Made by a program: the position numbers and the translations under genes. The notes below the pieces were generated by a model. It was not told where the DNA came from and did no database searches. It saw only the letters and a list, made by a program, of their open reading frames with translations. Positions 9,232-18,473 of a stretch of 64,000 nt of DNA are shown piece after piece. The stretch's first letter is position 1. Every line of letters begins with the position of its first letter. Source of the DNA: Niallia alba (lineage in GTDB: Bacteria; Bacillota; Bacilli; Bacillales; Cytobacillaceae); NCBI RefSeq assembly GCF_012933555.1, contig NZ_JABBPK010000001.1, forward strand, positions 1,900,001 through 1,964,000, given 5' to 3'.

Positions 9232-9714
9232 TCACAATCTCTCCTCATCATTCCAAATTTTATATAAATTCTGATTATAGTTTGCACTATTTAGAACTTA
9301 TTCGTAAAAATAGCAGTATAGTAATCTTATTATATATATACTATGAAACTGCAAATAAAATGTGTATCATTTACTTTTTTGAAATAGGTTTTAGTTGGTT
9401 TGTTATTTTAAAGTTATTTCCACTTCTCAAAAGGAAATGAAGGGGAATGCTGTTAAACGAAAATTATGTATTTTTAATAATAAAAAAGAAAGGGGTGCAA
9501 GAAATATATTTACAGAATAAACTATTTTCCGATTATCTGCGATCATTAAAATGCTTACACTTTTCTGATATTAGATGATATTATAACATAATTAGTAGAA
9601 TTATACATAATAATATCAAAAAATAGTAATAGAAAAAGGAAATAGGTAGAATTCTTTGCTTTAAATAAAAGAATCACTTAAAATATGGACAAAAAATGAT
9701 GGAAAGGAAAATAG
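9232..9714. other. AT-rich intergenic region
   Basis: Very AT-rich spacer upstream of the 67-residue gene. I see a possible 43-codon frame (9447-9578) with poor start context, and no recognisable RNA or repeat. Confidence 0.5.
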
Positions 9715-9918
9715 GTGAGTGGAATGAATAAAGAATTGGCAGAGGAAATATTAGACCAATTAATGAAAAGAGAAATAGAAAGCTATCGTGTGAAAAAAGA
9801 GGACTTCCTCACGTTTCGAACTGAATTAGTTAAAAGGGAAGACTTTAAGCATTATAAAGGTATAGCAGAAATTGGTGGAGATGTTACTTATAAATACATG
9901 GATGAACCAAGAAGTTAA
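9715..9918 (+). CDS. Small hypothetical protein
   Basis: 67 residues from GTG 9715 (AAAGGA six bases upstream), or 64 from ATG 9724 (AGGTGAGTGG upstream); both starts are plausible. The sequence is helical and charged (NKELAEEILDQLMKREIESY), then VKKEDFLTFRTELVKREDF and a GIAEIGGDVTYKYMDEP end. Similar small Bacillus proteins exist but I cannot assign a role. A very strong hairpin follows the stop. Confidence 0.7.
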   Translation: MSGMNKELAEEILDQLMKREIESYRVKKEDFLTFRTELVKREDFKHYKGIAEIGGDVTYKYMDEPRS

Positions 9919-9931
9919 GTGAAGAATTTAC

Positions 9932-9986
9932 TTAAAACCTCGCCTCCTATCTAAGTGAATACTTCAGATAGGAGGCGAGGTTTTAA
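9932..9986. terminator. Bidirectional terminator with 21-bp stem
   Basis: Perfect inverted repeat between 9932-9952 and 9966-9986, containing CCTCGCCTCCTATCT / AGATAGGAGGCGAGG flanked by AAAA and TTTT. It lies between convergent genes. Confidence 0.92.
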
Positions 9987-10009
9987 AATTGGTGTATGAT
10001 GATTATTTT

Positions 10010-10378
10010 TTACTCCTGCTCTTTGTTCTCCATTCGAGAAAGTTCCTTAAGACCGCTAATTATCTTCTGTTTAGCATTATTGTCTCCCGTTCCTTCATAT
10101 CCATATTCAAATTGATTTCCCATTTTTTTCTTCCAAGTAATATGACCAGGCATCATTATTTCGTTTTCATTTAAAGTAAATTGAAGTTGCAGGAGTAAAC
10201 GTGTATCACCAACTGGTAAGTCATATGCGGAACGAAATCTTAGACCATTAGGACTTATGTTATCTATTAGGACATGTCCTTTACTAGAGAGTGTATCTGC
10301 ATCAATTTTTAATGTTAGTACAGCTTCTATAGAATCATTTAATTGGTAGCGAAAAGCTTCATTTCGTTTGTATCTCAT
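10010..10378 (-). CDS. PilZ-domain protein (c-di-GMP binding candidate)
   Basis: About 122 residues. The PilZ signature is visible as an N-terminal basic run MRYKRNEAFRY, supplying the RxxxR residues, and DNISPNGLRF, matching the [D/N]xSxxG turn, followed by beta strands ending in GHITWKKK. PilZ domains bind cyclic di-GMP and alter partner proteins. I chose the ATG at 10378, preceded by GTGAGGG, over an in-frame GTG at 10390. This window also encodes a GGDEF-EAL protein and YkuI, so c-di-GMP signalling is represented several times. No adjoining gene suggests its target. Confidence 0.85.
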   Translation of the reverse strand: MRYKRNEAFRYQLNDSIEAVLTLKIDADTLSSKGHVLIDNISPNGLRFRSAYDLPVGDTRLLLQLQFTLNENEIMMPGHITWKKKMGNQFEYGYEGTGDNNAKQKIISGLKELSRMENKEQE

Positions 10379-10390
10379 AAATTCCCTCAC

Positions 10391-11120
10391 TTTTATCTAT
10401 TATCCTGTTAAATCTTTTTGTTGTTTTCAATCATTAGGATTTAGGGATTCATTATAGGCGTTGTTAATGGCGATAATTCAGACAAAAATATTTCGACATA
10501 AAAGAAGTATTGGACTTAATAACTGGAAATTTATACTTAAAAGTTTTAATAATATTTAAGCTTGTTTAACTAAATAATGCAATATATTTTTCGTTGTCCA
10601 ATTGGTTTCTATTCTAATCTTTGACGGAATTGTTACAATAATTAGGTGTTCGAATGAGAAGTGACCATAACAGTTAACTGTATAAAAGTTAACTACTTTG
10701 GGAATTTATAAAACAGGAAATAACAGTAAAATACGATAAAATTCACTAAATTTCCCCATAAAGTTAACTATTTTTTGTCGTTTAGTAAATTTTGATTGTC
10801 TATGCAAGAAAGAAATGCTATTCTTTCATTTGAGATGTCTTTTTCAAAAACTTAAATTACCTGCCTATTTTAAACATGATTTTTACATGTTTTCATCTTT
10901 TTAGAAGATGCTATAAATGGTTGTAAAGGAAGTTTGTGTACATAGACAATTAATTTTTTCGACAAAATACATAGCTTTCGGTTTACAATTGTAATATATA
11001 AATTATATATTATTTATGATAAACAATTGTTGGTTTATATTAAAGGTTGTTTAAGTTTGAAAAGTTTAGCTTATTGTTAACATCTTAATAACTTAATCGA
11101 TAAAGGAGAATGATTTTATT
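10391..11120. other. 730-bp non-coding region upstream of ptsHI
   Basis: No supported gene. It holds an imperfect inverted repeat about 95 bp long (about 10687-10775) whose ends read AAAGTTAACTACTTTGGGAA and, inverted, ATAGTTAACTTTATGGGGAA. A third AGTTAACT lies at about 10674. The rest is AT-rich. The ptsH promoter must lie here, but I could not fix it. Confidence 0.55.
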
Positions 11121-11387
11121 ATGGTAGAAAAACAATTTAAAGTTATTGCAGATACAGGAATTCATGCAAGACCAGCAACTCTTTTAGTACAAGCTGCTAG
11201 CAAGTTCGATTCAGATATTCAATTAGAATATAAAGAGAAAAAAGTTAATCTTAAATCAATTATGGGTGTAATGTCATTAGGTATTGCTCAAGGTGCTGAT
11301 ATTAAAATTATTGCTGAAGGTAATGATGAGCAAGAAGCAATTAATGGATTACAAGAAACTTTAAATAAAGAAGGTTTAGCAGAATAA
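11121..11387 (+). CDS. ptsH: HPr phosphocarrier protein
   Basis: 88 residues, the standard HPr length. His15 lies in [11 protein letters not shown] (the site phosphorylated by Enzyme I), and Ser46 lies in [12 protein letters not shown] (the site of HPr kinase, which links it to CcpA carbon catabolite repression). Start set by AAAGGAG upstream. The stop overlaps the ptsI start by one base (TAATG), so the two genes are translationally linked. Unlike B. subtilis, no ptsG or glcT lies directly upstream. Confidence 0.98.
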   Translation: MVEKQFKVIADTGIHARPATLLVQAASKFDSDIQLEYKEKKVNLKSIMGVMSLGIAQGADIKIIAEGNDEQEAINGLQETLNKEGLAE

Positions 11388-13087
11388 TGAGTTTTTTACA
11401 AGGAATTGCTGCATCTAGTGGAATAGCCATTGCAAAAGCTTATCGTTTAGTGGAACCAGACCTTTCTTTTGAAAAGACTAGCGTAGAAAATGCAGAAAAT
11501 GAAATTTCTCGTTTTCAAGAAGCTTTATCAAAAGCAAAGTCAGAATTAGAAGCTATCCGTGAAAAAGCTAATAAAGAGCTTGGTGCGGATAAAGCTGCGA
11601 TTTTTGAAGCGCATTTATTAGTATTAAGTGATCCAGAATTAATTGCACCTATTGAAGATAAAATTAAAACAGACCTAGTCAATGCTGAATTCGCATTAAA
11701 AGAAACTACAGACATGTTTATTACAATGTTTGAATCAATGGATAATGAATATATGCAAGAAAGAGCAGCAGATATTCGTGACGTGACTAAACGTGTAATG
11801 TCTCATCTTTTAGGTGTACATTTGGTAAACCCAAGTATGATTTCAGAAGAAGTAATAACACCATCTGATACTGCACAACTTAACCGTCAATTTGTTAAAG
11901 GCTTCACAACTGATATTGGTGGTAGAACATCTCACTCAGCAATTATGGCTCGTTCTTTAGAAATTCCTGCTGTTGTTGGTACAAAAAAAGCGACAGAAGA
12001 AATTAATAATGGCGATTTAGTAATTGTTGATGGATTAAAGGGAGAAATCCATATTAATCCAACACCTGAAGTAGTGGAAAGCTATAAACAGACTGCTGAA
12101 CAATATGAGCAACAAAAAGCAGAATGGGCAAAACTAGTGAATGAACAAACAGTAAGTTCAGACGGCGTTCATGTGGAACTTGCAGCAAATATTGGTACAC
12201 CAAACGATTTAGAAGGTGTAACTAATAATGGTGCAGAAGCAGTTGGTTTATATCGTACAGAATTCTTATACATGGGCAGAGACCAACTTCCTACAGAAGA
12301 TGAGCAATTTGAGTCATACAAAGCTGTCCTTGAAGGAATGAAAGGAAAGCCAGTTGTTGTACGTACATTAGATATTGGTGGAGATAAAGAATTACCATAT
12401 TTAGATCTTCCAAAGGAAATGAATCCGTTCTTAGGTTTCCGTGCTATTCGTCTTTGCTTAGAGGAGCAAGATATTTTCCGTACGCAATTAAGAGCGTTGT
12501 TACGTGCAAGCTCATATGGAAATTTAAAAATCATGTTCCCTATGATTGCTACTCTAAACGAATTCCGTGCAGCTAAAGCTCTTTTAGAAGAAGAGAAAGC
12601 TAACTTAACATCGGAAGGCGTTAAAGTTGCGGAAAAAATTGAGCTAGGTATTATGGTAGAAATTCCTTCTACAGCGGTGCTTGCAGATCAGTTTGCTAAA
12701 GAAGTTGACTTCTTCAGTATTGGAACAAATGACTTGATTCAATACACAATGGCTGCAGATCGTATGAACGAACGCGTATCTTACCTTTATCAACCATACA
12801 ATCCTTCTATTTTGCGTCTTGTTAAAATGGTTATTGATGCAGCGCATAAAGAAGGAAAATGGGCAGGTATGTGTGGAGAGATGGCAGGAGATGAAACAGC
12901 AATTCCTTTATTATTAGGATTAGGCTTAGATGAATTCTCGATGAGTGCTACATCTATCTTAAAAGCTAGATCGCAAATTCTAAATCTTTCTAAAGCAGAA
13001 ATGGAAGAATTAGCGGAAAAAGCACTACAAATGTCTACAACTGAAGAAGTTATGGAAGCAGTAAAGGCTGCTGCAAAACTTTCATAA
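11387..13087 (+). CDS. ptsI: PTS Enzyme I
   Basis: 566 residues. It transfers phosphate from phosphoenolpyruvate to HPr. The phosphohistidine motif [21 protein letters not shown] contains His183. The PEP-binding barrel follows with [46 protein letters not shown] and CGEMAGD. All key residues look intact. It is the second and last gene of the ptsHI operon, and a terminator lies about 100 bp downstream. Confidence 0.98.
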   Translation: MSFLQGIAASSGIAIAKAYRLVEPDLSFEKTSVENAENEISRFQEALSKAKSELEAIREKANKELGADKAAIFEAHLLVLSDPELIAPIEDKIKTDLVNAEFALKETTDMFITMFESMDNEYMQERAADIRDVTKRVMSHLLGVHLVNPSMISEEVITPSDTAQLNRQFVKGFTTDIGGRTSHSAIMARSLEIPAVVGTKKATEEINNGDLVIVDGLKGEIHINPTPEVVESYKQTAEQYEQQKAEWAKLVNEQTVSSDGVHVELAANIGTPNDLEGVTNNGAEAVGLYRTEFLYMGRDQLPTEDEQFESYKAVLEGMKGKPVVVRTLDIGGDKELPYLDLPKEMNPFLGFRAIRLCLEEQDIFRTQLRALLRASSYGNLKIMFPMIATLNEFRAAKALLEEEKANLTSEGVKVAEKIELGIMVEIPSTAVLADQFAKEVDFFSIGTNDLIQYTMAADRMNERVSYLYQPYNPSILRLVKMVIDAAHKEGKWAGMCGEMAGDETAIPLLLGLGLDEFSMSATSILKARSQILNLSKAEMEELAEKALQMSTTEEVMEAVKAAAKLS

Positions 13088-13185
13088 AAAAGAGGTTTAT
13101 CCTTTAAAATAGTGGGTATAAATAAAAATAGCATAAGCTCTTTTTACAAGTTAGCTTAACGCTATTCTCATTTTCCCCTTATTTG

Positions 13186-13217
13186 AACTGACTAGATGAT
13201 TCTAGTCAGTTTTTTTG
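13186..13217 (+). terminator. Terminator of ptsHI
   Basis: AACTGACTAGA, TGAT loop, TCTAGTCAGTT, then a run of T. Confidence 0.93.
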
Positions 13218-13375
13218 TTGTGTATGATAAAAAACCTGGTTATGGAAGAGAGATAGTTACATTAGTAATTTCGATTTAACATTTATGACTACTGCATTAG
13301 TGATATAAGTGACTTATTGAGTTGAGCTGGTGGCCATATAACGTATGAGTAAAATGTTTGTGGGAGAATAAATAT

Positions 13376-13421
13376 CCTTTTTGTCTAGTTGGGGGACGAG
13401 TCCCCCAACTAGACAAAAAGG
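13376..13421. repeat. Perfect 21-bp-stem palindrome inside the left end of the ISLre2 element
   Basis: Arms 13376-13396 and 13401-13421 are perfectly complementary around a CGAG loop; the inner part reads GTCTAGTTGGGGGA. The outer ends give T-rich and A-rich borders. It lies between the left terminus and the transposase start, where it could stop transcription coming from outside. Confidence 0.9.
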
Positions 13422-13527
13422 CCACCAAGCGAAAGCGCGGTAGCTGGAAAAAATTAAGTATTAAAAAAGAGAGCTTCCTTTTGTAAAGTAGAGTTTGACT
13501 AGAATACTACGAAAAGGAGAGGCTCTC

Positions 13528-14865
13528 ATGAATCAATGTAACACAAAAATGCCATCATTAAAAGAATTGGAAAAAACTTTATTTCGAACACTACAAATGA
13601 CCTTTCAAGAAATCCTTGTTCAAACATTAGAAAATTGGGATCTAGAGATTGCTCAGCAACGAGACAAAAGAAGATTTGCTTTACGAGATAAACGAGAAAT
13701 ACGAGTAGATACAGCGTTTGGAGCAGTGGAGCTGAAGCGTAATTATTATTTCGATCGTGTAACCAAAAAATATATTTGTCTGTTAGATCATTATTTACAG
13801 TTTCAAGGGAATAAAGGGTTTAGTCCACTATTAGAAGAATGGGGGCTAGAATTAGCGACAAATGGTTCCTCCTATCGAAAGGCGGTGGAAACGTTCGAAC
13901 AATTTTTAGGCTATTCGGCGATGAGCCACGAAGCATTACGGCAACATCTTCTTCATACAAGCGTACTTCCCGCTAAGGAAAAACGTCCTTTTCAAAAGGT
14001 GTTGTTTGTCGAAGTAGATGGATTATATGTGAAGAGTCAAGAAAAGAAAAAGCGTGGATGGGAGTTGAAATTCGCCGCTGTACATGAGGGATGGAAAGAA
14101 AACGGAAAGCGAGTCAGGCTCCGAAATAAAAGGCATTTTCTCTATGAAGAAAAAGAACCCTTTTGGGAAGCTTTTGAAACATTCTTACAGAATCATTATG
14201 CGTATGATCCAACCCAAACCTTGCTTATTATTAATGGCGATGGAGCAGGCTGGATAACGGCATGTCGGGAGTATTTTCGGGAACGCGCCTTTTTCACCAT
14301 GGACCGTTTTCATGTCGCTCGTTCGATGAAGCAACTAATGAAGAGCCATCCTCGATACCGCTACATGAAAAGAGCGTTAAAAAACTACCAGGTAGAAACA
14401 TTACTTCTAGAGTTGAATAGCGCAGTAGGAACAATGGATACACCAGAAGAAGAAGAAAAACTAGCGCATTTCCTCGGCTTTTTAACGCATCATCAGGAAA
14501 CCATAAAAGATTACCGTAGTTGGTTACAGGAGAAAGGCGTGGACACGACAGCGTATCGTCCAATGGGAAGTGCAGAAGCAATGATGAATCAATTAGCCAA
14601 ACGATTAAAAAATGGAAGAGCATGGAGCAAAAAAGGCGTCATGAGCATGGCACGTTTGTGGATTGGGTTGAAGGATGATCTATCTATCCAAACGATATAT
14701 GGAAAATGGGAAAAAGCCACGGAAAAATCAAAGAAAGAGCATCGACCGAAAAGAAAAATACCCACAAAATTAGTAACAGAAACCGTGCGTCAGAACATGC
14801 CATACTTAAATCAAGCGATTGGAAAACCCGTTCACTTTGCCTTACAGGGATTAAAAGGTTTTTAA
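13528..14865 (+). CDS. ISLre2-family transposase (UPF0236)
   Basis: 446 residues from ATG 13528, chosen because AAGGAGAGG lies directly upstream. The frame is open further 5' without a start of equal quality. The sequence matches the ISLre2/UPF0236 group: an N-terminal region with VDTAFGAVELKRNYYFD, a catalytic core with FVEVDGLYVK, LLIINGDGAGWI and MDRFHVAR, and a basic C-terminus. The carboxylates in these three segments are likely the DDE-type catalytic residues. No frameshift or internal stop, so the element could be active. Confidence 0.92.
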   Translation: MNQCNTKMPSLKELEKTLFRTLQMTFQEILVQTLENWDLEIAQQRDKRRFALRDKREIRVDTAFGAVELKRNYYFDRVTKKYICLLDHYLQFQGNKGFSPLLEEWGLELATNGSSYRKAVETFEQFLGYSAMSHEALRQHLLHTSVLPAKEKRPFQKVLFVEVDGLYVKSQEKKKRGWELKFAAVHEGWKENGKRVRLRNKRHFLYEEKEPFWEAFETFLQNHYAYDPTQTLLIINGDGAGWITACREYFRERAFFTMDRFHVARSMKQLMKSHPRYRYMKRALKNYQVETLLLELNSAVGTMDTPEEEEKLAHFLGFLTHHQETIKDYRSWLQEKGVDTTAYRPMGSAEAMMNQLAKRLKNGRAWSKKGVMSMARLWIGLKDDLSIQTIYGKWEKATEKSKKEHRPKRKIPTKLVTETVRQNMPYLNQAIGKPVHFALQGLKGF

Positions 14866-14999
14866 AAAATGAGAGAATCAACAGTTGTAAGAACAAAACC
14901 AATTGGAAAGCGGATACAAACTTAGAGGTTTTACTTTATAAAAAAGGGAGCTAAAAAAACTCCCACAAAAACTTGACTCAATCCCATATAACAAAAAGG

Positions 15000-15028
15000 T
15001 TGGCAAAATTTTAAAAATTGTATATAAT
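15000..15028 (+). promoter_or_regulatory. Promoter of the manganese riboswitch / ATPase transcript
   Basis: TTGGCA (15000-15005), 17-bp spacer, TATAAT (15023-15028). The aptamer begins about 30 bases downstream. The right target duplication of the ISLre2 element ends only 7 bp upstream of the -35 box. Confidence 0.85.
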
Positions 15029-15058
15029 TATTTATAATATTAATAATGTATACTTACT

Positions 15059-15159
15059 CAAAGGGGAGTAGCTTTTAGGATAGTACCTAAAACAAAGTCG
15101 TCAGTTCATGGCAGATGCCATCGGCTTTGTTGGCATATTTATGCTTAGCAAGACCTTTG
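15059..15159 (+). promoter_or_regulatory. yybP-ykoY (manganese) riboswitch
   Basis: Contains the conserved elements CAAAGGGGAGTAGC, GTCGTCAG, ATGCCATCGGC and TTTGTTGGCATA, ending in TGCTTAGCAAGACCTTTG. P1 pairs CAAAGG (15059-15064) with CCTTTG (15154-15159). The second half of P1 is also the 5' arm of the terminator that follows, so ligand binding and termination exclude each other. By analogy with known members, Mn2+ should turn the downstream gene on. Confidence 0.95.
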
Positions 15160-15182
15160 CCTATTTGGCAAAGGTCTTTTTT
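15152..15182 (+). terminator. Expression-platform terminator of the Mn riboswitch
   Basis: GACCTTTGCC, TATTT loop, GGCAAAGGTC and six T residues. Its left arm overlaps riboswitch P1. Confidence 0.95.
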
Positions 15183-15660
15183 GCGTATCAAGAAGCAAAA
15201 GCCGATAGGAGGAAGTGTACAAATAGTAATGAAAGGAGGGGGGGACTGGCGTAGTTTTGTAGGTGTTTTTACTTAAGTATAATTGCTTATAGAAAGATTA
15301 TTACCACCAATTATTATGCTAAGATTCAGCACGTTTAATCTTTTCATACTTGTTATCCTTTTTAAGGGAAGAACAATAGTTGTAAAGTTCTTTTAAGTAG
15401 CCGATGATTATTATAGCTGCTCTAATATGAAATTACATACATGAAAAGTCTGCAAAGAGGAAAAATATATACATTCGTAATTAATCACCCCATACTACTG
15501 AATAACGAGGTTTCGTGGACGTTAATATTGGGAAGGGGTAAGGAAAGATAGGAAAAGTGAATTTGTCAGAAAAATATTTCAGGTTACATAGATGTGCATA
15601 ATGAGAAAGATGAAATCTAAGATTGTTAAACCTGAAATTAAAGGAGATGAATAAAGCCAA
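15183..15660 (+). other. Long leader between the riboswitch terminator and the ATPase gene
   Basis: 478 bp with no gene I can support. It includes an AGGTT/AACCT pairing shortly before the start codon and a GGGGTAAGG region, but no second riboswitch or terminator I recognise. This is unusually long for a riboswitch-gene distance. Confidence 0.5.
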
Positions 15661-18306
15661 GTGGAATTTTATCAAAAGGAAAAAGATGTCGTATTAAAGG
15701 ATTTACAGTCATCTGAACAAGGATTATCAACAGATAAGGTAAAGAGTCTTTTGGAAAAAGAAGGATATAACGAGCTGAAAGATAAAGAAAAAGTACCAAC
15801 ATGGAAGCTCTTTTTAGAAACATTTAAAGATCCTATGGTTATTGTGTTGTTAGTAGTAATTGTTATTCAATTAATTATGGGGAAGTTTGTAGAATCACTC
15901 ATCATTTTTTTAGTTTTATTGCTAAATTCTGTAATTAGTGTCATTCAAACTAAAAAAGCTGAAAGTTCACTAGATGCGCTGCGAAGTATGAGTGCTCCTG
16001 AAGCAAAAGTAAGACGTGATAATACAAATAGCACGATTCCTGCAAGAGAGTTAGTACCAGGAGATATCGTTTTTCTAGAAGCTGGTGATTATGTTCCAGC
16101 AGATGGGCGGATTTTGGAAAGTGGTTCTTTAAAAGTTAATGAAGGGATGTTAACAGGAGAATCAGAAGCAATAGAGAAACAAGAAAAAGTGATTACGGAG
16201 GATTCTGCGCTTGGTGATCGTATCAATATGGTTTATAGCAGTTCCCTAGTCGTGTATGGTCGAGGTACTTTCGTCGTAACAGGAACTGGAGAAAAAACCG
16301 AAATTGGTAAAATTGCTGATATGCTTAACACAGCAGAAGAGAAGCAAACACCTTTACAGCAAAAACTTGCAGATTTCAGTAAAAAATTAGGAGTAGGAAT
16401 TCTTATTTTATCTGTTCTGATCTTTGCTATCCAAGCGTTAAGAATATGGTTAGGAGATGAAACGGTTGACGTTACGACTTCCATTCTTAATGCGTTATTA
16501 TTCGCAGTTGCTGTAGCAGTAGCAGCCATTCCAGAAGCATTATCTTCTATTGTTACTATAGTTCTATCGGTTGGAACGAATAAAATGGCAAAGCAAAGTG
16601 CGATTATTCGAAAGTTACCTGCAGTCGAAACATTAGGATCGACCAGTGTTATATGTACAGATAAGACAGGGACTTTGACACAAAATAAAATGACCGTAAC
16701 GGATTATTTTATTCCAGAAGGGGAAAGGGAGCACTTGCCACCGGATCCTTTTCAGTGGAACCATTCGGAAAAACTTTTGTTAAATATTGCAGTACTTTGT
16801 AATGATTCATATATAAATAAAGAAAATAGAGAAGTGGGAGATCCAACAGAAGTTGCGCTTATTAACTTTTATAATGATGGCAAAAGGAATTATGAAGAGG
16901 TACGCTCTCGATATCCGAGAGAAGCGGAACTGCCTTTTGATTCAGATCGAAAGTTAATGTCTACTATTAATACGATTGATAACCAACGTCTAATGCTCAT
17001 AAAAGGTGGCCCAGATGTTATGTTTAATCGGGCGACAAAAATATTGGTTAATGAAAAGGAAGAACCGTTTACAAATGAATGGTTAAAGAAACTGCAGGGG
17101 GCTAATGAGGATTTTTCAAATCAAGCATTAAGGGTTCTTGCATATGGATATAAACATGTGCCGCAGGATAAGACAACTATAACGGAAGAGGATGAGTCTG
17201 AAATAATCCTTGTTGGTTTAACAGCAATGATGGATCCGCCGCGAGATGCCGTATACGCATCGATAGAGCAAACGAAAGATGCTGGTATTCGAACAGTTAT
17301 GATCACTGGAGACCATAAAACAACTGCCCAAGCAATTGGGCGTAAAATTGGATTAATGCAAGAAAATGATATTGCGTTAACTGGTCAAGAATTAGATGCA
17401 TTATCAGAAGAAGAGCTAGATCAAAAATTAGAAAGCATTTCTGTTTATGCTCGTGTCTCGCCAGAAAATAAAATAAGAATTGTTAGAGCATGGCAAAAGA
17501 AAAATCGAATTGTTGCGATGACTGGTGATGGTGTCAATGATGCTCCAGCATTAAAACAGGCTGATATTGGTATTGCAATGGGAAGTGGTACAGATGTTGC
17601 CAAAGATTCAGCTGATATGATTCTTACAGATGATAATTTCGTGTCAATCGTTAATGCAGTTGGAGTAGGAAGAACTGTTTTTGACAATATCAAAAAATCA
17701 ATTGGGTACTTGTTTGCAGGGAATTTTGGGGCAATAATTGCTATATTGTTTGCAGTCATTGCTGGTTGGGCAAATCCATTTACGGCTTTACAGCTGTTAT
17801 TTATAAACTTAGTTAATGATTCTTTACCTGCTATTGCTCTTGGGATGGAGAAATCAGAGCCAGGAGTAATGAAGCGCAAACCAAGAGATGTCAAAGAAGG
17901 AATCTTTGCAGGAGGAACGCTTCGTGCAGTCGTTACAAGAGGGATTTTGATTGGTGTAGCAGTAATCATTGCCCATTATATCGGTTTGCAGCATTCCGAT
18001 GAATTAGGAGTAGCTATGGCTTTCACCACATTAATTCTTTCGCGGTCATTGCAAACTTTTGCTGCTAGATCTAGTACACAAACGATTATTGGTGTCGGCT
18101 TATTTTCCAATAAATATGTTTTAGGAGCAGTGGGAATATGTTTCTTCCTATATCTAATCACTATTTTGCCATTCGCTAGAGAAGTGTTCGCTATCCCTCC
18201 TTCATTTGGTTTACATGAATGGTTAATAGCAACAGGATTAGCAATTGCTGCTGTGATTGGGATGGAAATAATGAAAGTGATTATGGTGAAGTTATTACGT
18301 AAATAA
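15661..18306 (+). CDS. P-type cation-transporting ATPase (probable Mn2+/Ca2+ exporter)
   Basis: 881 residues with all hallmarks of a type II P-type ATPase: actuator motif LTGESEA, M4 ion-site motif VAAIPEALSS, phosphorylation site CTDKTGTLT (Asp at about residue 334), nucleotide-binding KGGPD, and hinge TGDGVNDAPA. Ten membrane helices are expected. The family includes Listeria LMCA1-type Ca2+ pumps and streptococcal MgtA, which exports Mn2+ and is under a yybP-ykoY riboswitch. The riboswitch here makes Mn2+ export the favoured role. The GTG start is the only good one in frame, but the AAGGAG site lies 14 bases upstream, farther than usual, and an out-of-frame ATG lies between. Confidence 0.93.
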   Translation: MEFYQKEKDVVLKDLQSSEQGLSTDKVKSLLEKEGYNELKDKEKVPTWKLFLETFKDPMVIVLLVVIVIQLIMGKFVESLIIFLVLLLNSVISVIQTKKAESSLDALRSMSAPEAKVRRDNTNSTIPARELVPGDIVFLEAGDYVPADGRILESGSLKVNEGMLTGESEAIEKQEKVITEDSALGDRINMVYSSSLVVYGRGTFVVTGTGEKTEIGKIADMLNTAEEKQTPLQQKLADFSKKLGVGILILSVLIFAIQALRIWLGDETVDVTTSILNALLFAVAVAVAAIPEALSSIVTIVLSVGTNKMAKQSAIIRKLPAVETLGSTSVICTDKTGTLTQNKMTVTDYFIPEGEREHLPPDPFQWNHSEKLLLNIAVLCNDSYINKENREVGDPTEVALINFYNDGKRNYEEVRSRYPREAELPFDSDRKLMSTINTIDNQRLMLIKGGPDVMFNRATKILVNEKEEPFTNEWLKKLQGANEDFSNQALRVLAYGYKHVPQDKTTITEEDESEIILVGLTAMMDPPRDAVYASIEQTKDAGIRTVMITGDHKTTAQAIGRKIGLMQENDIALTGQELDALSEEELDQKLESISVYARVSPENKIRIVRAWQKKNRIVAMTGDGVNDAPALKQADIGIAMGSGTDVAKDSADMILTDDNFVSIVNAVGVGRTVFDNIKKSIGYLFAGNFGAIIAILFAVIAGWANPFTALQLLFINLVNDSLPAIALGMEKSEPGVMKRKPRDVKEGIFAGGTLRAVVTRGILIGVAVIIAHYIGLQHSDELGVAMAFTTLILSRSLQTFAARSSTQTIIGVGLFSNKYVLGAVGICFFLYLITILPFAREVFAIPPSFGLHEWLIATGLAIAAVIGMEIMKVIMVKLLRK

Positions 18307-18310
18307 AGAA

Positions 18311-18368
18311 AAAACTATCTGGAAATATGCGATCGAATTGTTTAGAGAGTATATTCTAGATAGTTTTT
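18311..18368 (+). terminator. Terminator after the P-type ATPase gene
   Basis: AAAACTATCT (18311-18320) pairs with AGATAGTTTT (18357-18366) across a 36-base loop, followed by T residues. Confidence 0.75.
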
Positions 18369-18473
18369 TTAAAATAGACAACCATTTAACACAATCAAAA
18401 AAGTTTTCGTGATACTATAAAGAAAAACAATGTTAATGGATGGCAACATTGTAAAAAGGAGAGGAAGCAAAAT

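Larger units (their letters stand above)
13343..14983 (+). mobile_element. Complete ISLre2-family insertion sequence
   Basis: 1,641 bp. It is bounded by a perfect 9-bp direct repeat CCATATAAC (13334-13342 and 14984-14992), taken as the target duplication. The ends are imperfect 24-bp inverted repeats whose best part is TGAGTAAAATGTTTGTGGGAG on the left and TGAGTCAAGTTTTTGTGGGAG (inverted) on the right. One intact transposase gene lies inside. It inserted after the ptsHI terminator and 16 bp upstream of the -35 box of the next gene. Confidence 0.93.

Noticed and set aside
9447-9578. 43-codon frame upstream of the 67-residue gene
   Set aside because: AGGGGA touches the ATG, so spacing is poor; composition is that of random AT-rich DNA and no terminator follows.
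14706-14954. 82-codon frame overlapping the ISLre2 transposase end
   Set aside because: Out of frame with an intact transposase and without a ribosome site; IS end sequence explains it.
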